64,000 bases of DNA from Natrinema pallidum DSM 3751 (GCF_000337615.1 NZ_AOII01000037.1:36263-100262), one strand, 5' to 3'; positions 1-9,527 are shown, counted from the stretch's first letter. The notes: generated by a model not told the origin, from the letters alone. Made by a program: numbers and translations.

Positions 1-948
1 TCGGGCCGTCTCGTTGGCGTAAGAAATCGAGCCCGCCGCCTCGAGTTCGGCGACCGCGTCGTCGATTTCGGCCTCGGTGACCGCGTCGACGTCGTCGGTA
101 TCGACCAGGCCGTCGACGTCGACACCCTGCTCGCGGGCGTGCACCGTGATCAGCGTCTGCTTGTTCTCGACCAGGTCGCTGCCGCGCTGTTTGCCGAGTT
201 GCTCGCTTGGGACCGTCAGATCGAGGACGTCGTCCTGGATCTGGAACGCGCGGCCGATGTCGAGCCCGTAGCCGTAGAGCGCGTCGATCGTCTCGTCGTC
301 GGCTCCCAGCAGGATCGCGGGGAGACACGCCGATGCGGCGTAGAGGACGGCCGTTTTCTGCTCGACCATCTCCAGGTACTCGTCGGGCGAGACGTCGATG
401 CGTTCCTCGAAGGTGACGTCAAGCGACTGTCCCTCGCAGATCTTCGTACAGGTCGTCGCGAGAACGTCCAGCGCCTCGACGATGCGATCCGGTTCGGCGC
501 CCGTCTCGAGCATGATCTCGAAGGCCTTCGAGTAGAGCGTGTCGCCGGCCAGAATCGCCGTCTCGAGGTCGTACTCCTCGTGGACGGCGGGGACCCCGCG
601 CCGGAGGTCGTCGTCGTCCATGATGTCGTCGTGAATCAGGGTAAACGACTGGATGACCTCGACGCTGACGGCGGCCGCCATCACGTCGATCGGCCCGCTG
701 TCGTCGAGCGCGGGGAACGAACGGTAGCCCGCCGACAGCGGCTCGACATCTGCCAGCGCTTCCGCCGTCGTCAGGAGGACCGCCGGCCGCAGTCGCTTGC
801 CGCCCGCGTCCAGCAGGTATCGGGACGCCTCGTAGAGCCGTTCGGGTCGCTTGATCGGCAACTCCTCCGGAATCGCGTCGTTGACCAGCTCGCGGCGCTT
901 CCGGACCGCCTCGAGCACCGCCTCTTCGCGTGCCTCGGGGCTCGTCAT
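1..948 (-). CDS. idsA: Geranylgeranyl diphosphate synthase, 3' end cut by window edge
   Basis: All-trans polyprenyl diphosphate synthase that chains isopentenyl diphosphate units into the C20 (or C25) precursor of archaeal ether lipids. The visible 316 residues carry the GKRLRP substrate motif (about 50-54), the first aspartate-rich motif HDDIMD (106-111) and a later second one, QDDVLD. The ATG at 948 follows the RNase J stop by one base, so the two genes are almost certainly co-transcribed. The frame is open to base 1, so the C-terminus lies outside the window. Family assignment is secure; product chain length cannot be read from the sequence. Confidence 0.95.
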   Translation of the reverse strand, partial: MTSPEAREEAVLEAVRKRRELVNDAIPEELPIKRPERLYEASRYLLDAGGKRLRPAVLLTTAEALADVEPLSAGYRSFPALDDSGPIDVMAAAVSVEVIQSFTLIHDDIMDDDDLRRGVPAVHEEYDLETAILAGDTLYSKAFEIMLETGAEPDRIVEALDVLATTCTKICEGQSLDVTFEERIDVSPDEYLEMVEQKTAVLYAASACLPAILLGADDETIDALYGYGLDIGRAFQIQDDVLDLTVPSEQLGKQRGSDLVENKQTLITVHAREQGVDVDGLVDTDDVDAVTEAEIDDAVAELEAAGSISYANETAR

Positions 949-949
949 A

Positions 950-2302
950 TCAGTCGACTAGCTGGATGAGGTTCCCGTTGCGCGTGACGTGAAGGTCTCG
1001 GCCCATCTTGTACCCCTCGCTCTCACAGAGGTTGACGTAGCTCGAGTACCCGCTCATGTCCTGGTGGGCCGGAATGATGTGCTGGGGTTGCAGCGCATCG
1101 AGCATCTCGTAGTGGCCCTCCTGGTTGAGGTGGCCGGAGACGTGGATGTCGTCGTAGACGCGCGCGCCCTGCATGCCGAGCAACTTCTCGGCCTGGTAGC
1201 GCTGGCCCTCGTTGGTCGGCTCCGGAATGACTCGCGCGGAGAAGACGACCTTGTCGCCGTCGTCCAGTTCGTACGGCGTCTCGCCGCGGGCCATCCGGGT
1301 GAGCATCGCGCGGGGCTCGCCCTGGTGGCCGGTGACGATCGGCAGGTAGTTCTCCTTGCCCTCGTTCATGATCCGCTTGAACGTCCGATCGACGGACTTG
1401 CGGTGGCCGAACATCCCCAGGTCCGAGGGGAAGTCGACGAAGTCCAGTCGCTCCGCAGTGCCGGAGTATTTCTCCATCGACCGCCCCAGCAGGACCGGCT
1501 GCCGGCCGATATCGTCGGCGAACTCGACGAGCGACTTGACGCGGGCGATGTGACTCGAGAAGGTCGTGGCGACGATACCGCCGTCGTAGTCCTCGATGCT
1601 GTAGAGGACGTCGCGGAGGTGTTCACGGGCGACCTTCTCGGAGGGCGTACGCCCTTTCTTGTTCGCGTTCGTACAGTCCTCGATGTAACAGAGGACGCCG
1701 TTGCCCTCGCGACCGATCTCGCGGAACCGCTCCATGTCGATCGGATCGCCGATGACGGGCGTGTGGTCCATCCGTTTGTCGAGCCCGTAGACGACCGCGC
1801 CTTCGGGGGTGTGGAGAACGGGGTTGATCGCGTCGATGATCGAGTGCGTGACGTTGACGAACTCGAGGTCGACTGCGCCGGAGTCGCCGATCGACATCGT
1901 CTCGCCGGCCTCCATCTTGACGAGGTCGTTCTCGACGCCGAACTTCTGCTCGCCCTCGATCTGCTGTTTGACGAGTTCGATCGTAAACGGCGTCGCGACG
2001 ACCGGCGCGTCGTAGCGGTGCGCCAACTTCGAGATGGCACCGATGTGGTCCAGGTGACCGTGGGTCGGCACGATGGCCTTGACGTCGCCCTCGAGGTCGC
2101 TCATGACCCGGTCGTCCGGGATGGCTCCCATATCGATCAGGTCGAGGCTGTGCATCCGCTCGGTTTCGACGTTGTCGTGGATCAGGACCTGCGAGAGGTT
2201 CAGACCCATGTCGAAGATGACGACGTCGTCGCCGGCACGAACGGCAGTCATCTGCCGTCCGACTTCTTCGTAGCCGCCAATGGTTGCGATTTCGATTTCC
2301 AT
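950..2302 (-). CDS. rnj: Archaeal RNase J (beta-CASP metallo-beta-lactamase ribonuclease)
   Basis: A 5'-3' exoribonuclease of the beta-CASP family that acts in cytoplasmic mRNA decay. The metallo-beta-lactamase metal motif THGHLDHIG lies near residue 80, and the C-terminal half has further His/Asp metal ligands (for example [15 protein letters not shown]). I chose the ATG at 2302 ([10 protein letters not shown]) over an in-frame GTG four codons upstream, because family members start just before the first beta strand. The predicted length, 450 residues, is typical for haloarchaeal RNase J. It sits directly upstream of the GGPP synthase gene, an association known in many archaea. No TATA box is obvious close to the start, so the 5' leader may be long. 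Confidence 0.93.
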   Translation of the reverse strand: MEIEIATIGGYEEVGRQMTAVRAGDDVVIFDMGLNLSQVLIHDNVETERMHSLDLIDMGAIPDDRVMSDLEGDVKAIVPTHGHLDHIGAISKLAHRYDAPVVATPFTIELVKQQIEGEQKFGVENDLVKMEAGETMSIGDSGAVDLEFVNVTHSIIDAINPVLHTPEGAVVYGLDKRMDHTPVIGDPIDMERFREIGREGNGVLCYIEDCTNANKKGRTPSEKVAREHLRDVLYSIEDYDGGIVATTFSSHIARVKSLVEFADDIGRQPVLLGRSMEKYSGTAERLDFVDFPSDLGMFGHRKSVDRTFKRIMNEGKENYLPIVTGHQGEPRAMLTRMARGETPYELDDGDKVVFSARVIPEPTNEGQRYQAEKLLGMQGARVYDDIHVSGHLNQEGHYEMLDALQPQHIIPAHQDMSGYSSYVNLCESEGYKMGRDLHVTRNGNLIQLVD

Positions 2303-2667
2303 GATTCGTAGCACTGAAAGCCGCTGCGTGGACTCTCATCGAAACGGTCCGCGGACGCCTAGTCGTACGGCCCCGGCGTCTTGCAGCGCGTCGGCCATCC
2401 CGCTATGCGTTCGGTACGACGGCGGTCCCGTCTTCGATAGCTTGCGACATCGCAAGCCCCGAACGCACTTGCCCGCGGGTTTCGCTAGTGCCCTGTACAC
2501 GCCCGGGTGTTAAAAACGCAGTGGGTTGGATCGTCGGCCGAGACACCGGCCGTCTCGGCGGTTTCCGGCCGTTTGGACGCCGATCGGCGACCGCTCTCTG
2601 ACACCGCAATTCATTTGCCGGTTGCCCCGAAACGGGTGTCAATAACGATGCTTTCGGAGGGACCGTC
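2303..2667. other. Intergenic region between divergent rnj and trkA
   Basis: These 365 bases separate two divergent genes. No convincing coding frame was found. A few short open stretches (for example a 20-codon frame near 2340-2400) look like chance. The region holds a perfect palindrome at 2440-2457 and an AT-rich GTTAAAAAC stretch near 2508-2516, which could be a minus-strand TATA box giving rnj a leader of nearly 200 bases. Confidence 0.5.
2440..2457. repeat. Perfect inverted repeat upstream of rnj
   Basis: GCTTGCGA and TCGCAAGC form 8-base perfect arms with a 2-base spacer. The site lies about 140 bases before the rnj start and 210 before trkA. The very short loop favours a dimeric-protein operator over an RNA hairpin, but no regulator is identified. 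Confidence 0.5.
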
Positions 2668-3999
2668 GTGTACGTAATTATCGTCGGTGCTGGCGAGGTC
2701 GGCCGTTCGATCGCCGCGAACCTCGAGGGAGCCCACGACGTGGTCGTGGTCGACCGCGACGCCGACGTAGTCGAGGAACTCACCTACTCGCTCGATGTGC
2801 TTACGATTCACGGCGACGGAACCGATCTCGACACCCTGCGGGAAGCCGCCCTCGAGCAGGCGGACCTGGTGATCGCCTGTACGGACAACGACGAGACCAA
2901 CGCGGTCGTCTGTGGCGCGGCAAAGGCCGCCACAAACGCGTTCACCGTCGCACGGGTCCGCCGACGGACGCTGCTCGAGACGTGGCAGGAATCACAGGGG
3001 GCGTTCGGCGTCGACTTCATGGTCTGTACCGATCTGCTGACCGCGCGAACGATCTTCCGGATCTCCGGACTGCCGAGCGCACACGACGTCGATACGTTCG
3101 CGAGCGGGCTCATCCGCATGGCCGAGTTCGATATTCCGGCGGCCAGCCCGCTCGCGGACCGAACCGTCAGTGAGGCTGACTGTTACGATTCGCTCACCTT
3201 CGCCGCGATCTTCCGGGACGACGAAATGGTCGTCACCCGGGGCGACACTGTCATCCGGGGTGGCGATCGGGTCGTCGTCATCGGGAGCCCGGACTCGATC
3301 AACGACTTCGCCGACGAGGTCGCGACGATGCCCGAGGAGGCCGAAGAGGTCGTCATCGTCGGTGCCAGCGAGATCGGGTTCCAGACCGCCCGCGAGTTCG
3401 AGGATCACGGCTTCCGCCCGCGTTTGATCGAGCGGGACCCCGACCGGGCCCGCGAGGTTGCCGAAGCGCTGCCGAACACGATGGTCATGGAGAGCGACGC
3501 GACCAACGCCGAGTTCCTCGCCCGCGAACACGTCGGCGAGGCCGATGTCGTGATCGCCGCCCTCGACAGCGACGAGAAGAACCTGCTCGTTTCCCTGCTT
3601 GCCGACCGGATCGGCGTCGACCGCACCGTTGCGATCATCGAAACGCCCGAGTACGCCGACCTCTTCGAGACCGTCGGCGTCGATGTCGCCGTCAACCCTC
3701 GCGAGGAGACCGCCGAGGAGATCATCCGCTTTACCCGGACCGACCACACCGAGAAAGTGGCGATGCTCGAGCACGACCGCGCGGAGGTCATCGAAATCGA
3801 AGTCGGTCCCGAGAGCGTCCTCGTCGGGCGGGAAATCGCCGACGCGACCGACGACTTGCCGCCGGGCGTCGTCATCGGTGCGATCTCGCGAGCGGGCGAC
3901 CACATCACGCCCCGTGGCTCGACGGTCGTCCAGCCCGAGGACCACGTGATCGTCTTCGTCGATGCGGCCGTCCTCGACGATGTCGTCGACCTCATTTAG
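2668..3999 (+). CDS. trkA: Trk potassium uptake protein TrkA with two RCK modules
   Basis: Cytoplasmic NAD-binding gating subunit of a Trk/Ktr K+ channel complex. The 443-residue protein contains two RCK units in tandem, each with a Rossmann glycine motif (IIVGAGEVGRS near residue 3 and VVIVGASEIGFQ near 228) followed by a TrkA_C ligand-binding region. It starts with GTG, and the next residues YVIIVGAG match the expected first beta strand. It converges on a TrkH gene. A second TrkH and a single-RCK TrkA follow within 5 kb, making a K+ uptake cluster suited to a salt-in halophile. Confidence 0.93.
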   Translation: MYVIIVGAGEVGRSIAANLEGAHDVVVVDRDADVVEELTYSLDVLTIHGDGTDLDTLREAALEQADLVIACTDNDETNAVVCGAAKAATNAFTVARVRRRTLLETWQESQGAFGVDFMVCTDLLTARTIFRISGLPSAHDVDTFASGLIRMAEFDIPAASPLADRTVSEADCYDSLTFAAIFRDDEMVVTRGDTVIRGGDRVVVIGSPDSINDFADEVATMPEEAEEVVIVGASEIGFQTAREFEDHGFRPRLIERDPDRAREVAEALPNTMVMESDATNAEFLAREHVGEADVVIAALDSDEKNLLVSLLADRIGVDRTVAIIETPEYADLFETVGVDVAVNPREETAEEIIRFTRTDHTEKVAMLEHDRAEVIEIEVGPESVLVGREIADATDDLPPGVVIGAISRAGDHITPRGSTVVQPEDHVIVFVDAAVLDDVVDLI

Positions 4000-4050
4000 G
4001 CCGAGACGGCCGGTCGCTGCTGTCGCGTTGGGCCGAGTGGAACCGCCCCG

Positions 4051-4254
4051 TCAGTTACTGATGCCGCGATAGCCGACGTACGCGACGAAAAACAGGACGT
4101 ACGCGATCGCGATACCGGTCGTGACGGTTGACCGGCCGACGATGGCGATACCCGCGATGAGAACCGGCCCGATGAGCAAGAGCGAATCGAAGACCCGGTC
4201 GTTGGCACCCGATTCGAACACTTCTTCGACGATCGGGAGTTCGCTCAGCTTCAT
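4051..4254 (-). CDS. Small Trk-associated membrane protein (67 aa)
   Basis: A 67-residue protein with a soluble acidic N-terminus (about residues 1-20) and two predicted membrane helices (about 25-40 and 45-62) ending in GYRGISN. Its ATG overlaps the last codon and stop of the trkH gene by four bases (ATGA-type), so translation is probably coupled. I do not recognise the family. The position suggests an accessory subunit of the K+ transporter, comparable in idea to small subunits of other cation transporters, but that is inference. It could also be an unrelated small membrane protein in the same operon. Confidence 0.7.
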   Translation of the reverse strand: MKLSELPIVEEVFESGANDRVFDSLLLIGPVLIAGIAIVGRSTVTTGIAIAYVLFFVAYVGYRGISN

Positions 4255-5801
4255 TGATAGATCCCTCCGCGGCGGAAGACCGCACGTAACGTAACCAACA
4301 CCGGAATGATCTCGAGGCGGCCGATCCACATGTTGAACAGGAACATGAGTTTGCCCAGCGTCGGCAGCGACTCGGGGCCGGTGATCCCTGCGGAGAGGCC
4401 GACGTTGCCCTGTGCGCTCGCGACCTCGAAGATGACGTTCTCGAGCGTGTATTCGCCCTGCGGGAGGATCATGAGGAGGACGAAGATCCCGATCGCGAGG
4501 AAGGCCCCCCACAGCATCGTGATGATCGCCGCTTCCTCGAACTCCTGACGGATCTCCCGTTCGTTGAGACGGCGACCGTTGATGTTCAGCCGCCGGACGG
4601 CCGTCTCGGGGTAGAAGACGTCCGAGATGCGATGCCGAACGCCTTTCAAGAGCGTAAGCGCCCGAATCAGTTTAATTCCGCCGACCGTCGACCCGGCCGC
4701 GCCACCGATGACCATGCCGAAGGTAACGGTGAGTTGGGCCTGGGCCGACCACCGTCCCAGCGCGACGTTGGTCGTGTCGACAGCGGTCTGGAAGCCGGCA
4801 CAGGTCGCCGCCGAGACGAACTGGAACGAACCGTATCGGAACGCGGTAAACAGCGAGTCGTACGTGTCGCCGACGTAGACGAGCGTGGTCAGCACGAACG
4901 TTCCGAGGCTCATGTAGATGAACACCCACCGAGTCTGCAAGTCCGCATAGAGGTTCCGCAGGTCGCCCTGTAGGATGAGATAGTGGACCGGGAACGCGAT
5001 GCTACCCAACAGCATGATCGGGAGGAGCGCGAAGTCGATGGCGGCGCTGTCGTAGGTCGCGATCGAGTTATCCGTAATCGAGAACCCGCCGGTCGAGAGC
5101 CCCGTCATGGCGTGATTGATCGCCCCCCAGAGCGGCATGCCGACGATCCAGAGGAGGAGGATCGAGACGAACGTAAAGAGGATGAAGATCCACCAGATGG
5201 TCTGGACCGTCGAGACGATACTCGGATGGATGCGCTCCGAGCGGGCCTCGCTCTTGTAGAGGGTCAGCGAGCCACTCCCGGGGCGTGCCAGAATCGCCGT
5301 CGTGAGGACGATCACGCCCACGCCGCCGGTCCACTCGATGAACGAGCGCCACCACTGGAGGGTCCGCGGCAGGACTTCCTCGTTGTCCGTCATCGTCAGC
5401 CCGGTGCCGGTAAAGCCGCTCATGCTCTCGAACAGCGCGTTGATCGGCTGTGTAAACGCTGCGAGCGTCGACGTCTGCGACGGATCGCCGAGGATCGGCG
5501 GCGCGAGTTCGACCGTCCACGCGATGAGAAAGAACGGCAGCGAGCCGAAAATCGCGACGCAGAACCATCCCAGCGCGGCGATGATCATCCCGTGGAGTTT
5601 GCCGGGTTTGGCCGCCTCCCGAAACCGCGAGGTCAGGAGACGACCGATCGCAAACGGGAGCACTCCGGAGACGACCAGGGCCGGAATCGCGTAGTACTCC
5701 CCCCAGATAAGCGGGATGAGGACGGAGACGAACAGGAGCCCGGCCAGCGCCTGAAACATGCGCCCCAGGTCCCGCCCGATCGTTTTCGTCGCCTCGTTCA
5801 T
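4251..5801 (-). CDS. trkH: TrkH-family potassium transporter, membrane subunit
   Basis: Multi-spanning K+ translocating subunit with 516 residues and about ten hydrophobic segments. Selectivity-filter-like pore loops of the TrkH/KtrB type are visible: ESMSGFTGTGLT near 120, HAMTGLSTGGFS near 230, SAATCAGFQTA near 330 and VASAQGNVGLSAG near 460, each containing the key glycine. It lies downstream of a single-RCK TrkA gene on the same strand and overlaps a 67-residue membrane protein at its end, so trkA2-trkH-small protein is a likely operon. It is a divergent paralogue of the TrkH at 7200. Confidence 0.94.
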   Translation of the reverse strand: MNEATKTIGRDLGRMFQALAGLLFVSVLIPLIWGEYYAIPALVVSGVLPFAIGRLLTSRFREAAKPGKLHGMIIAALGWFCVAIFGSLPFFLIAWTVELAPPILGDPSQTSTLAAFTQPINALFESMSGFTGTGLTMTDNEEVLPRTLQWWRSFIEWTGGVGVIVLTTAILARPGSGSLTLYKSEARSERIHPSIVSTVQTIWWIFILFTFVSILLLWIVGMPLWGAINHAMTGLSTGGFSITDNSIATYDSAAIDFALLPIMLLGSIAFPVHYLILQGDLRNLYADLQTRWVFIYMSLGTFVLTTLVYVGDTYDSLFTAFRYGSFQFVSAATCAGFQTAVDTTNVALGRWSAQAQLTVTFGMVIGGAAGSTVGGIKLIRALTLLKGVRHRISDVFYPETAVRRLNINGRRLNEREIRQEFEEAAIITMLWGAFLAIGIFVLLMILPQGEYTLENVIFEVASAQGNVGLSAGITGPESLPTLGKLMFLFNMWIGRLEIIPVLVTLRAVFRRGGIYQ

Positions 5802-5913
5802 TCGTCACCCTCCGTCCGAGACGCGTCCAGGGACATTTCGACGGACCGATCCCGTACTCGAGACGGAATACCCGACGGCGACCCTCGGAGCCGCGCTCCA
5901 CGTCGTCCGATCA

Positions 5914-6600
5914 TCATTGAACCCGGTCTTCCGAGTGGCCGAACACGTCCGTGAGCTTGGGTTCCGCTCCGAACGCCGAATAGACGGTGAGAAGATCGTC
6001 GGCCTCGATCGTCGTGTTCCCGCGCGGCGTGATCGGGGGGTCCTCCCCTTCGCGCTCGATCGCGACGATGAGGACGTCCTCGGGGAGGAGTCCTTCCTCG
6101 GCGGCCTCCGTGAGCGATTTCCCGTCGATCGGTGCGCCTTCAGTGACCACGATTTCGAACACCTCCGCCGTCTCCCCGATTCGCATGTAGTCGACGATCG
6201 CGGGGCGGGCGACCGCTCGATAGAGGTATTCGGCGATGAGTTCCTGCGGGTTTTCCATCGTGTTGACGCCGATCTGGCGAAACACGTTCATGTGTTCCGG
6301 GTCGTGGACAACCGACACGATGTTGGGGACCTCGTGTTCTTGGGCGAGCAGACAGACCATGATATTGGTCGCGTCACGGTCGGTCGTGCTGATCATCGCA
6401 TCGGCGGTCTCGATTCCGGCGTCCAGCAGCGCATCGTGAGCCGTCGCATCGTCGTTGAGTACTAGACAGTCGTATTCACCGGCAACTCGGTCCGCCCGCT
6501 CGGGGTCGTTCTCGATGACGACGACTTCGTTTCCCGACCGGGTTGCGATATCGATGAGCGGCATTCCGATATCGCCCGCACCGACGATGACGATATACAT
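5914..6600 (-). CDS. Single-RCK TrkA-family K+ channel regulator
   Basis: A 228-residue protein with one RCK module: the Rossmann motif VIVGAGDIGMPL at the N-terminus, an acidic ribose-binding residue at the end of strand two (VVIEND), then a TrkA_C domain after about residue 140. The ATG at 6600 was chosen because MYIVIVGAG is the usual beginning, and a TATA box lies 28-35 bases upstream. A longer frame starting at 6657 would contain that promoter. It precedes trkH by 112 bases on the same strand and is probably its NAD(H)/ATP-sensing gating partner. Confidence 0.9.
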   Translation of the reverse strand: MYIVIVGAGDIGMPLIDIATRSGNEVVVIENDPERADRVAGEYDCLVLNDDATAHDALLDAGIETADAMISTTDRDATNIMVCLLAQEHEVPNIVSVVHDPEHMNVFRQIGVNTMENPQELIAEYLYRAVARPAIVDYMRIGETAEVFEIVVTEGAPIDGKSLTEAAEEGLLPEDVLIVAIEREGEDPPITPRGNTTIEADDLLTVYSAFGAEPKLTDVFGHSEDRVQ

Positions 6601-6627
6601 TGCGTCGGTGTTGCTGCGTGATCGTTG

Positions 6628-6635
6628 AAAATATA
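6628..6635 (-). promoter_or_regulatory. TATA box of the trkA2-trkH operon
   Basis: TATATTTT on the minus strand, 28-35 bases before the ATG at 6600. It fits a leaderless or near-leaderless haloarchaeal transcript and decides against the upstream start at 6657. Confidence 0.6.
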
Positions 6636-6740
6636 TCGTTTTAGTGATCTCAACCACGCCGTCCCGACTCGAGCAGTCACCGGCGAGAGCCCGCCCTCGA
6701 GCGACCGTGACGGACGACGATCCGCGCTATCGCGACGGAC

Positions 6741-6986
6741 TCACTTCCAGGGTCGGTTCCGTTGCTGTTGCCGTCTCGCTCGTTCTTTGGACTCGCCGAG
6801 GATTCGTTCGATCGCCCAGCCGGCCCACAGGAAAACGACCGTCATGAAGACGGCCGTCTCGAGCCGGACGATCGACCCGTACCGGACGGCGAGGACGAGG
6901 GCCATGATCGCCACTGCGGCGGCAACGACGCCGAAGACGTCGTAAAACGAGTGCGGGTGGCGAACGCTTGGTAATCGAACGCTCAT
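6741..6986 (-). CDS. Small two-helix membrane protein
   Basis: An 81-residue protein with two strongly hydrophobic segments (about 15-35 and 42-60) and a basic, glutamine/arginine-rich C-terminal tail (KERARRQQQRNRPWK) that should lie on the cytoplasmic side. The ATG at 6986 gives a normal amino-terminal end. The frame extends upstream to 7076 but there reads arginine-rich, unlike halophile coding sequence. It lies upstream of trkA2 on the same strand, 140 bases away with that gene's own TATA box in between. I do not recognise the family; a link with K+ transport is only positional. Confidence 0.65.
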   Translation of the reverse strand: MSVRLPSVRHPHSFYDVFGVVAAAVAIMALVLAVRYGSIVRLETAVFMTVVFLWAGWAIERILGESKERARRQQQRNRPWK

Positions 6987-7199
6987 AGCGCATGCTACGC
7001 ACGGTTCGTATATAGAACCTCGTCTCGGGGCCGGGGAGCGACGGGTGTGACGTGACCTCGGCCGGACCCGTGACACGTTTCCAGTCGCCCTATGACCGAG
7101 ACGCCGACGATGGAGGCTCGCTTACGATGGATTAATACGACTTACACCAAATGCCGTTAATACCGTGTCTAGACGCAGCCCTTTCAGCGGGGTGTTTCT

Positions 7200-8744
7200 A
7201 TGAGGATCCGCGCCGACTGGCGCGCCAGTTTCGCGCTCGTCGGAACCGTACTCAAGTACCTCTCCGTCCCGCTCGTGATCCCTCTCGTCGTGGCGCTCAT
7301 CTATACCGAACCCGTGTTTCCGTTCCTCGCGACGATCGCGATCACGGTCGCCGTCGGTCACGGCCTCGAGCAGCTGTGCCCGGACCCGGACTTGCAGGTC
7401 CGGGAGGCCATGCTCTTCGTCGCCATATCGTGGTTAGCCGTCGCGATGGTCGGTGCAGTCCCCTACGTGATCGCGGGCTGGGGGACGGAATCGACGCTCG
7501 CCCATCCCGTCAACGCCCTGTTCGAGTCGATGTCCGGGTTCACCACGACCGGGGCGACGGTCCTCGGCAAGATCTCAGTTGAGGATCACTCACACGCGAT
7601 CATGATGTGGCGACAGCTCACCCAGTGGCTCGGTGGGATGGGGATCATCGTGTTGATGGTCGCGATCCTCCCCGAGCTGGCGGTCAGCGGTGCACAACTC
7701 GTCGAGTCGGAAGCGCCGGGGCCGCAGTTACAGAAACTCACGCCGCGAATCGCCGAGACGGCACGTATCCTCTGGCTCGTCTACTTCGCGTTCACTGTTC
7801 TCTACATCGCCATTCTCTACGGACTCCACCAGGCGGGGATGGCTGACAACATGACGCTCTACAATTCCATCGCTCATGGATTCACCACCCTTCCGACGGG
7901 CGGGTTTTCGCCGGAGGCCGACAGCGTCGCGAAATTCTCCGCGATCGTCCAGTGGACTGCCATCCCGTTCATGATCATCGCCGGGACCAACTTCGCTCTG
8001 TTCTGGCACGTCTTCAGCGGCGATGGCCATCGCTTCGTTCGCAACTCCGAGTTTCGGGCTTATATCGGCGCGATTGCCGGTTTAACCGTCTTGCTCGCAG
8101 GCATCCTCTATACTGGTGCCGCACCGCCACTCGGGGACCTCGGCGGCGTGACGGCGGGTGTGTTCGAGAACTCGTTACGACAGAGCGCCTTCCAGATCGT
8201 GTCGCTGTTGACCTCGACCGGCTACGCGACCAGCGATTTCGCCGACTGGAGCTCGACGGGCCAAATCGTGCTCCTCTTTGCAATGCTCGTCGGCGGCTGT
8301 GCCGGCTCGACCGGTGGTGGTGTCAAGGTCGTCCGATGGCTGATCGTGTTCAAAGTGTTGCGCCGGGAGCTGTTTACGGCCTCCCATCCCGAGGTCGTCC
8401 GGCCGATTCGACTCGGTGGAAACATCGTCGACGAAGACGCCATTCGTGGCGTTCTCGGGTTCTCGTTCATGTACCTGGTTATCTTTGCCCTCGCGACGCT
8501 GGTTATCGCACTGGATGTCAGCCGCGTCGCCGCCATCGAGGAGTTCACCGCACTCGAGGCCTTCAGTGCCAGTCTCGCGACCATCGGGAACATCGGCCCC
8601 GGATTCGGGTTCCTCGGTCCCTTCGGCAATTACAACGATTTCCCGATCCCGTCGAAACTCCTGATGGTCTTCCTGATGTGGATCGGCCGCCTCGAGATCA
8701 TTCCCGTCCTCGTCATGTTCACCGGCGGCTTCTGGACCCGCTGA
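7200..8744 (+). CDS. trkH: TrkH-family potassium transporter, second paralogue
   Basis: Membrane subunit of a Trk/Ktr K+ uptake system, 514 residues, with about ten hydrophobic spans. Pore-loop motifs are ESMSGFTTTGATV (about 110-122), HGFTTLPTGGFS (about 225), SLLTSTGYATSDF and SLATIGNIGPGFG, and the protein ends with the family signature WIGRLEIIPVLV. AT-rich stretches at 7128-7137 and 7151-7158 could be its promoter. It lies divergent from the 81-residue membrane protein and has no TrkA directly beside it. It may share the dual-RCK TrkA encoded at 2668. Confidence 0.94.
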   Translation: MRIRADWRASFALVGTVLKYLSVPLVIPLVVALIYTEPVFPFLATIAITVAVGHGLEQLCPDPDLQVREAMLFVAISWLAVAMVGAVPYVIAGWGTESTLAHPVNALFESMSGFTTTGATVLGKISVEDHSHAIMMWRQLTQWLGGMGIIVLMVAILPELAVSGAQLVESEAPGPQLQKLTPRIAETARILWLVYFAFTVLYIAILYGLHQAGMADNMTLYNSIAHGFTTLPTGGFSPEADSVAKFSAIVQWTAIPFMIIAGTNFALFWHVFSGDGHRFVRNSEFRAYIGAIAGLTVLLAGILYTGAAPPLGDLGGVTAGVFENSLRQSAFQIVSLLTSTGYATSDFADWSSTGQIVLLFAMLVGGCAGSTGGGVKVVRWLIVFKVLRRELFTASHPEVVRPIRLGGNIVDEDAIRGVLGFSFMYLVIFALATLVIALDVSRVAAIEEFTALEAFSASLATIGNIGPGFGFLGPFGNYNDFPIPSKLLMVFLMWIGRLEIIPVLVMFTGGFWTR

Positions 8745-8786
8745 AAACGCCTCGCCGTTTCTTCGCCCGATGCTCCGCTCCCGCGC

Positions 8787-9527
8787 TCAGTCGATCGTCG
8801 TCCCCGGGTTCTCGCCGTCGAGGAACGACGCGAGTGACGCGAGATCGAAGACCGACGCCGCGGCCTCGAGATCGAGCAGCGTCCGCACCTTGCCGGCCAT
8901 TCCGCCGGTTACGTCGGTCGCCTCGCTGGCTCCGAGCACGTCGGCGACCGTCTCGAAGTCGTCGATCCGGTCGATAACCGCGTCCTCGTCGTCCAGTACG
9001 CCGGGCACCGTCGAGCAGAGCCCGACCCGATCGGCGTCGAGGGTGCGGGCGAGCGCCGCGACGAGTTCGTCGCCGCTGACGACGGTCGCGCCCGCGCCGG
9101 CGTGGGCGATCACGTCGCCGTGGAGGACGGGGACGAACCCCTCCGCGAGCATCGTTTCGACCTGTCCGGTCGGCAGGTCGAGGGTTCCGTCGCCGTCGCG
9201 GTGGGCCGTCGAAAAGGGGTGAACCGGCACCGCCTGCACGTCGCGCTCGAGCAGTCGCCCCAAAACGAACCGGTTCAACGTCGTCATCGCACCGTGGATG
9301 TCGAGCGCCGCGTTCGCGTCGCGGGTCCCCTCGGTCGTGGTGACGCCGTGTTCGCTGGCGTTGTGATGGCCGAAGCTCCCGCCGCCGTGGACGACGACGA
9401 GGTCCGCGCCGCCGTCCGCTCGTGCCGCCGCGATCGCGTCGGCCGCGCGCTCGAGGGCTTCCCCGTCGAGGGTCTCCGCACGATCCTTTTCCGTGATGAC
9501 GCTGCCGCCGAGTTTCAGCACGATCAT
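8787..9527 (-). CDS. ipk: Isopentenyl phosphate kinase
   Basis: Phosphorylates isopentenyl phosphate to isopentenyl diphosphate in the archaeal mevalonate pathway. Amino-acid-kinase fold, 246 residues: N-terminal KLGGSVIT (4-11), and GGGSFGHHNA with the histidine expected to bind the substrate phosphate (about residue 55). The start overlaps the mevalonate kinase stop by four bases, so the two pathway kinases are translationally coupled. In many archaea this gene is followed by RNase J and GGPP synthase. Here a K+ transport block lies between. Confidence 0.93.
   Translation of the reverse strand: MIVLKLGGSVITEKDRAETLDGEALERAADAIAAARADGGADLVVVHGGGSFGHHNASEHGVTTTEGTRDANAALDIHGAMTTLNRFVLGRLLERDVQAVPVHPFSTAHRDGDGTLDLPTGQVETMLAEGFVPVLHGDVIAHAGAGATVVSGDELVAALARTLDADRVGLCSTVPGVLDDEDAVIDRIDDFETVADVLGASEATDVTGGMAGKVRTLLDLEAAASVFDLASLASFLDGENPGTTID

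Noticed and set aside
139..969. Long plus-strand frame opposite the GGPP synthase and RNase J genes
   Set aside because: It is the antisense shadow of strong minus-strand genes; high G+C DNA gives long open frames on both strands.
2311..2500. Short minus-strand frames upstream of rnj that could be a leader peptide
   Set aside because: Frames of 15-20 codons lack a promoter at the right distance and could arise by chance.
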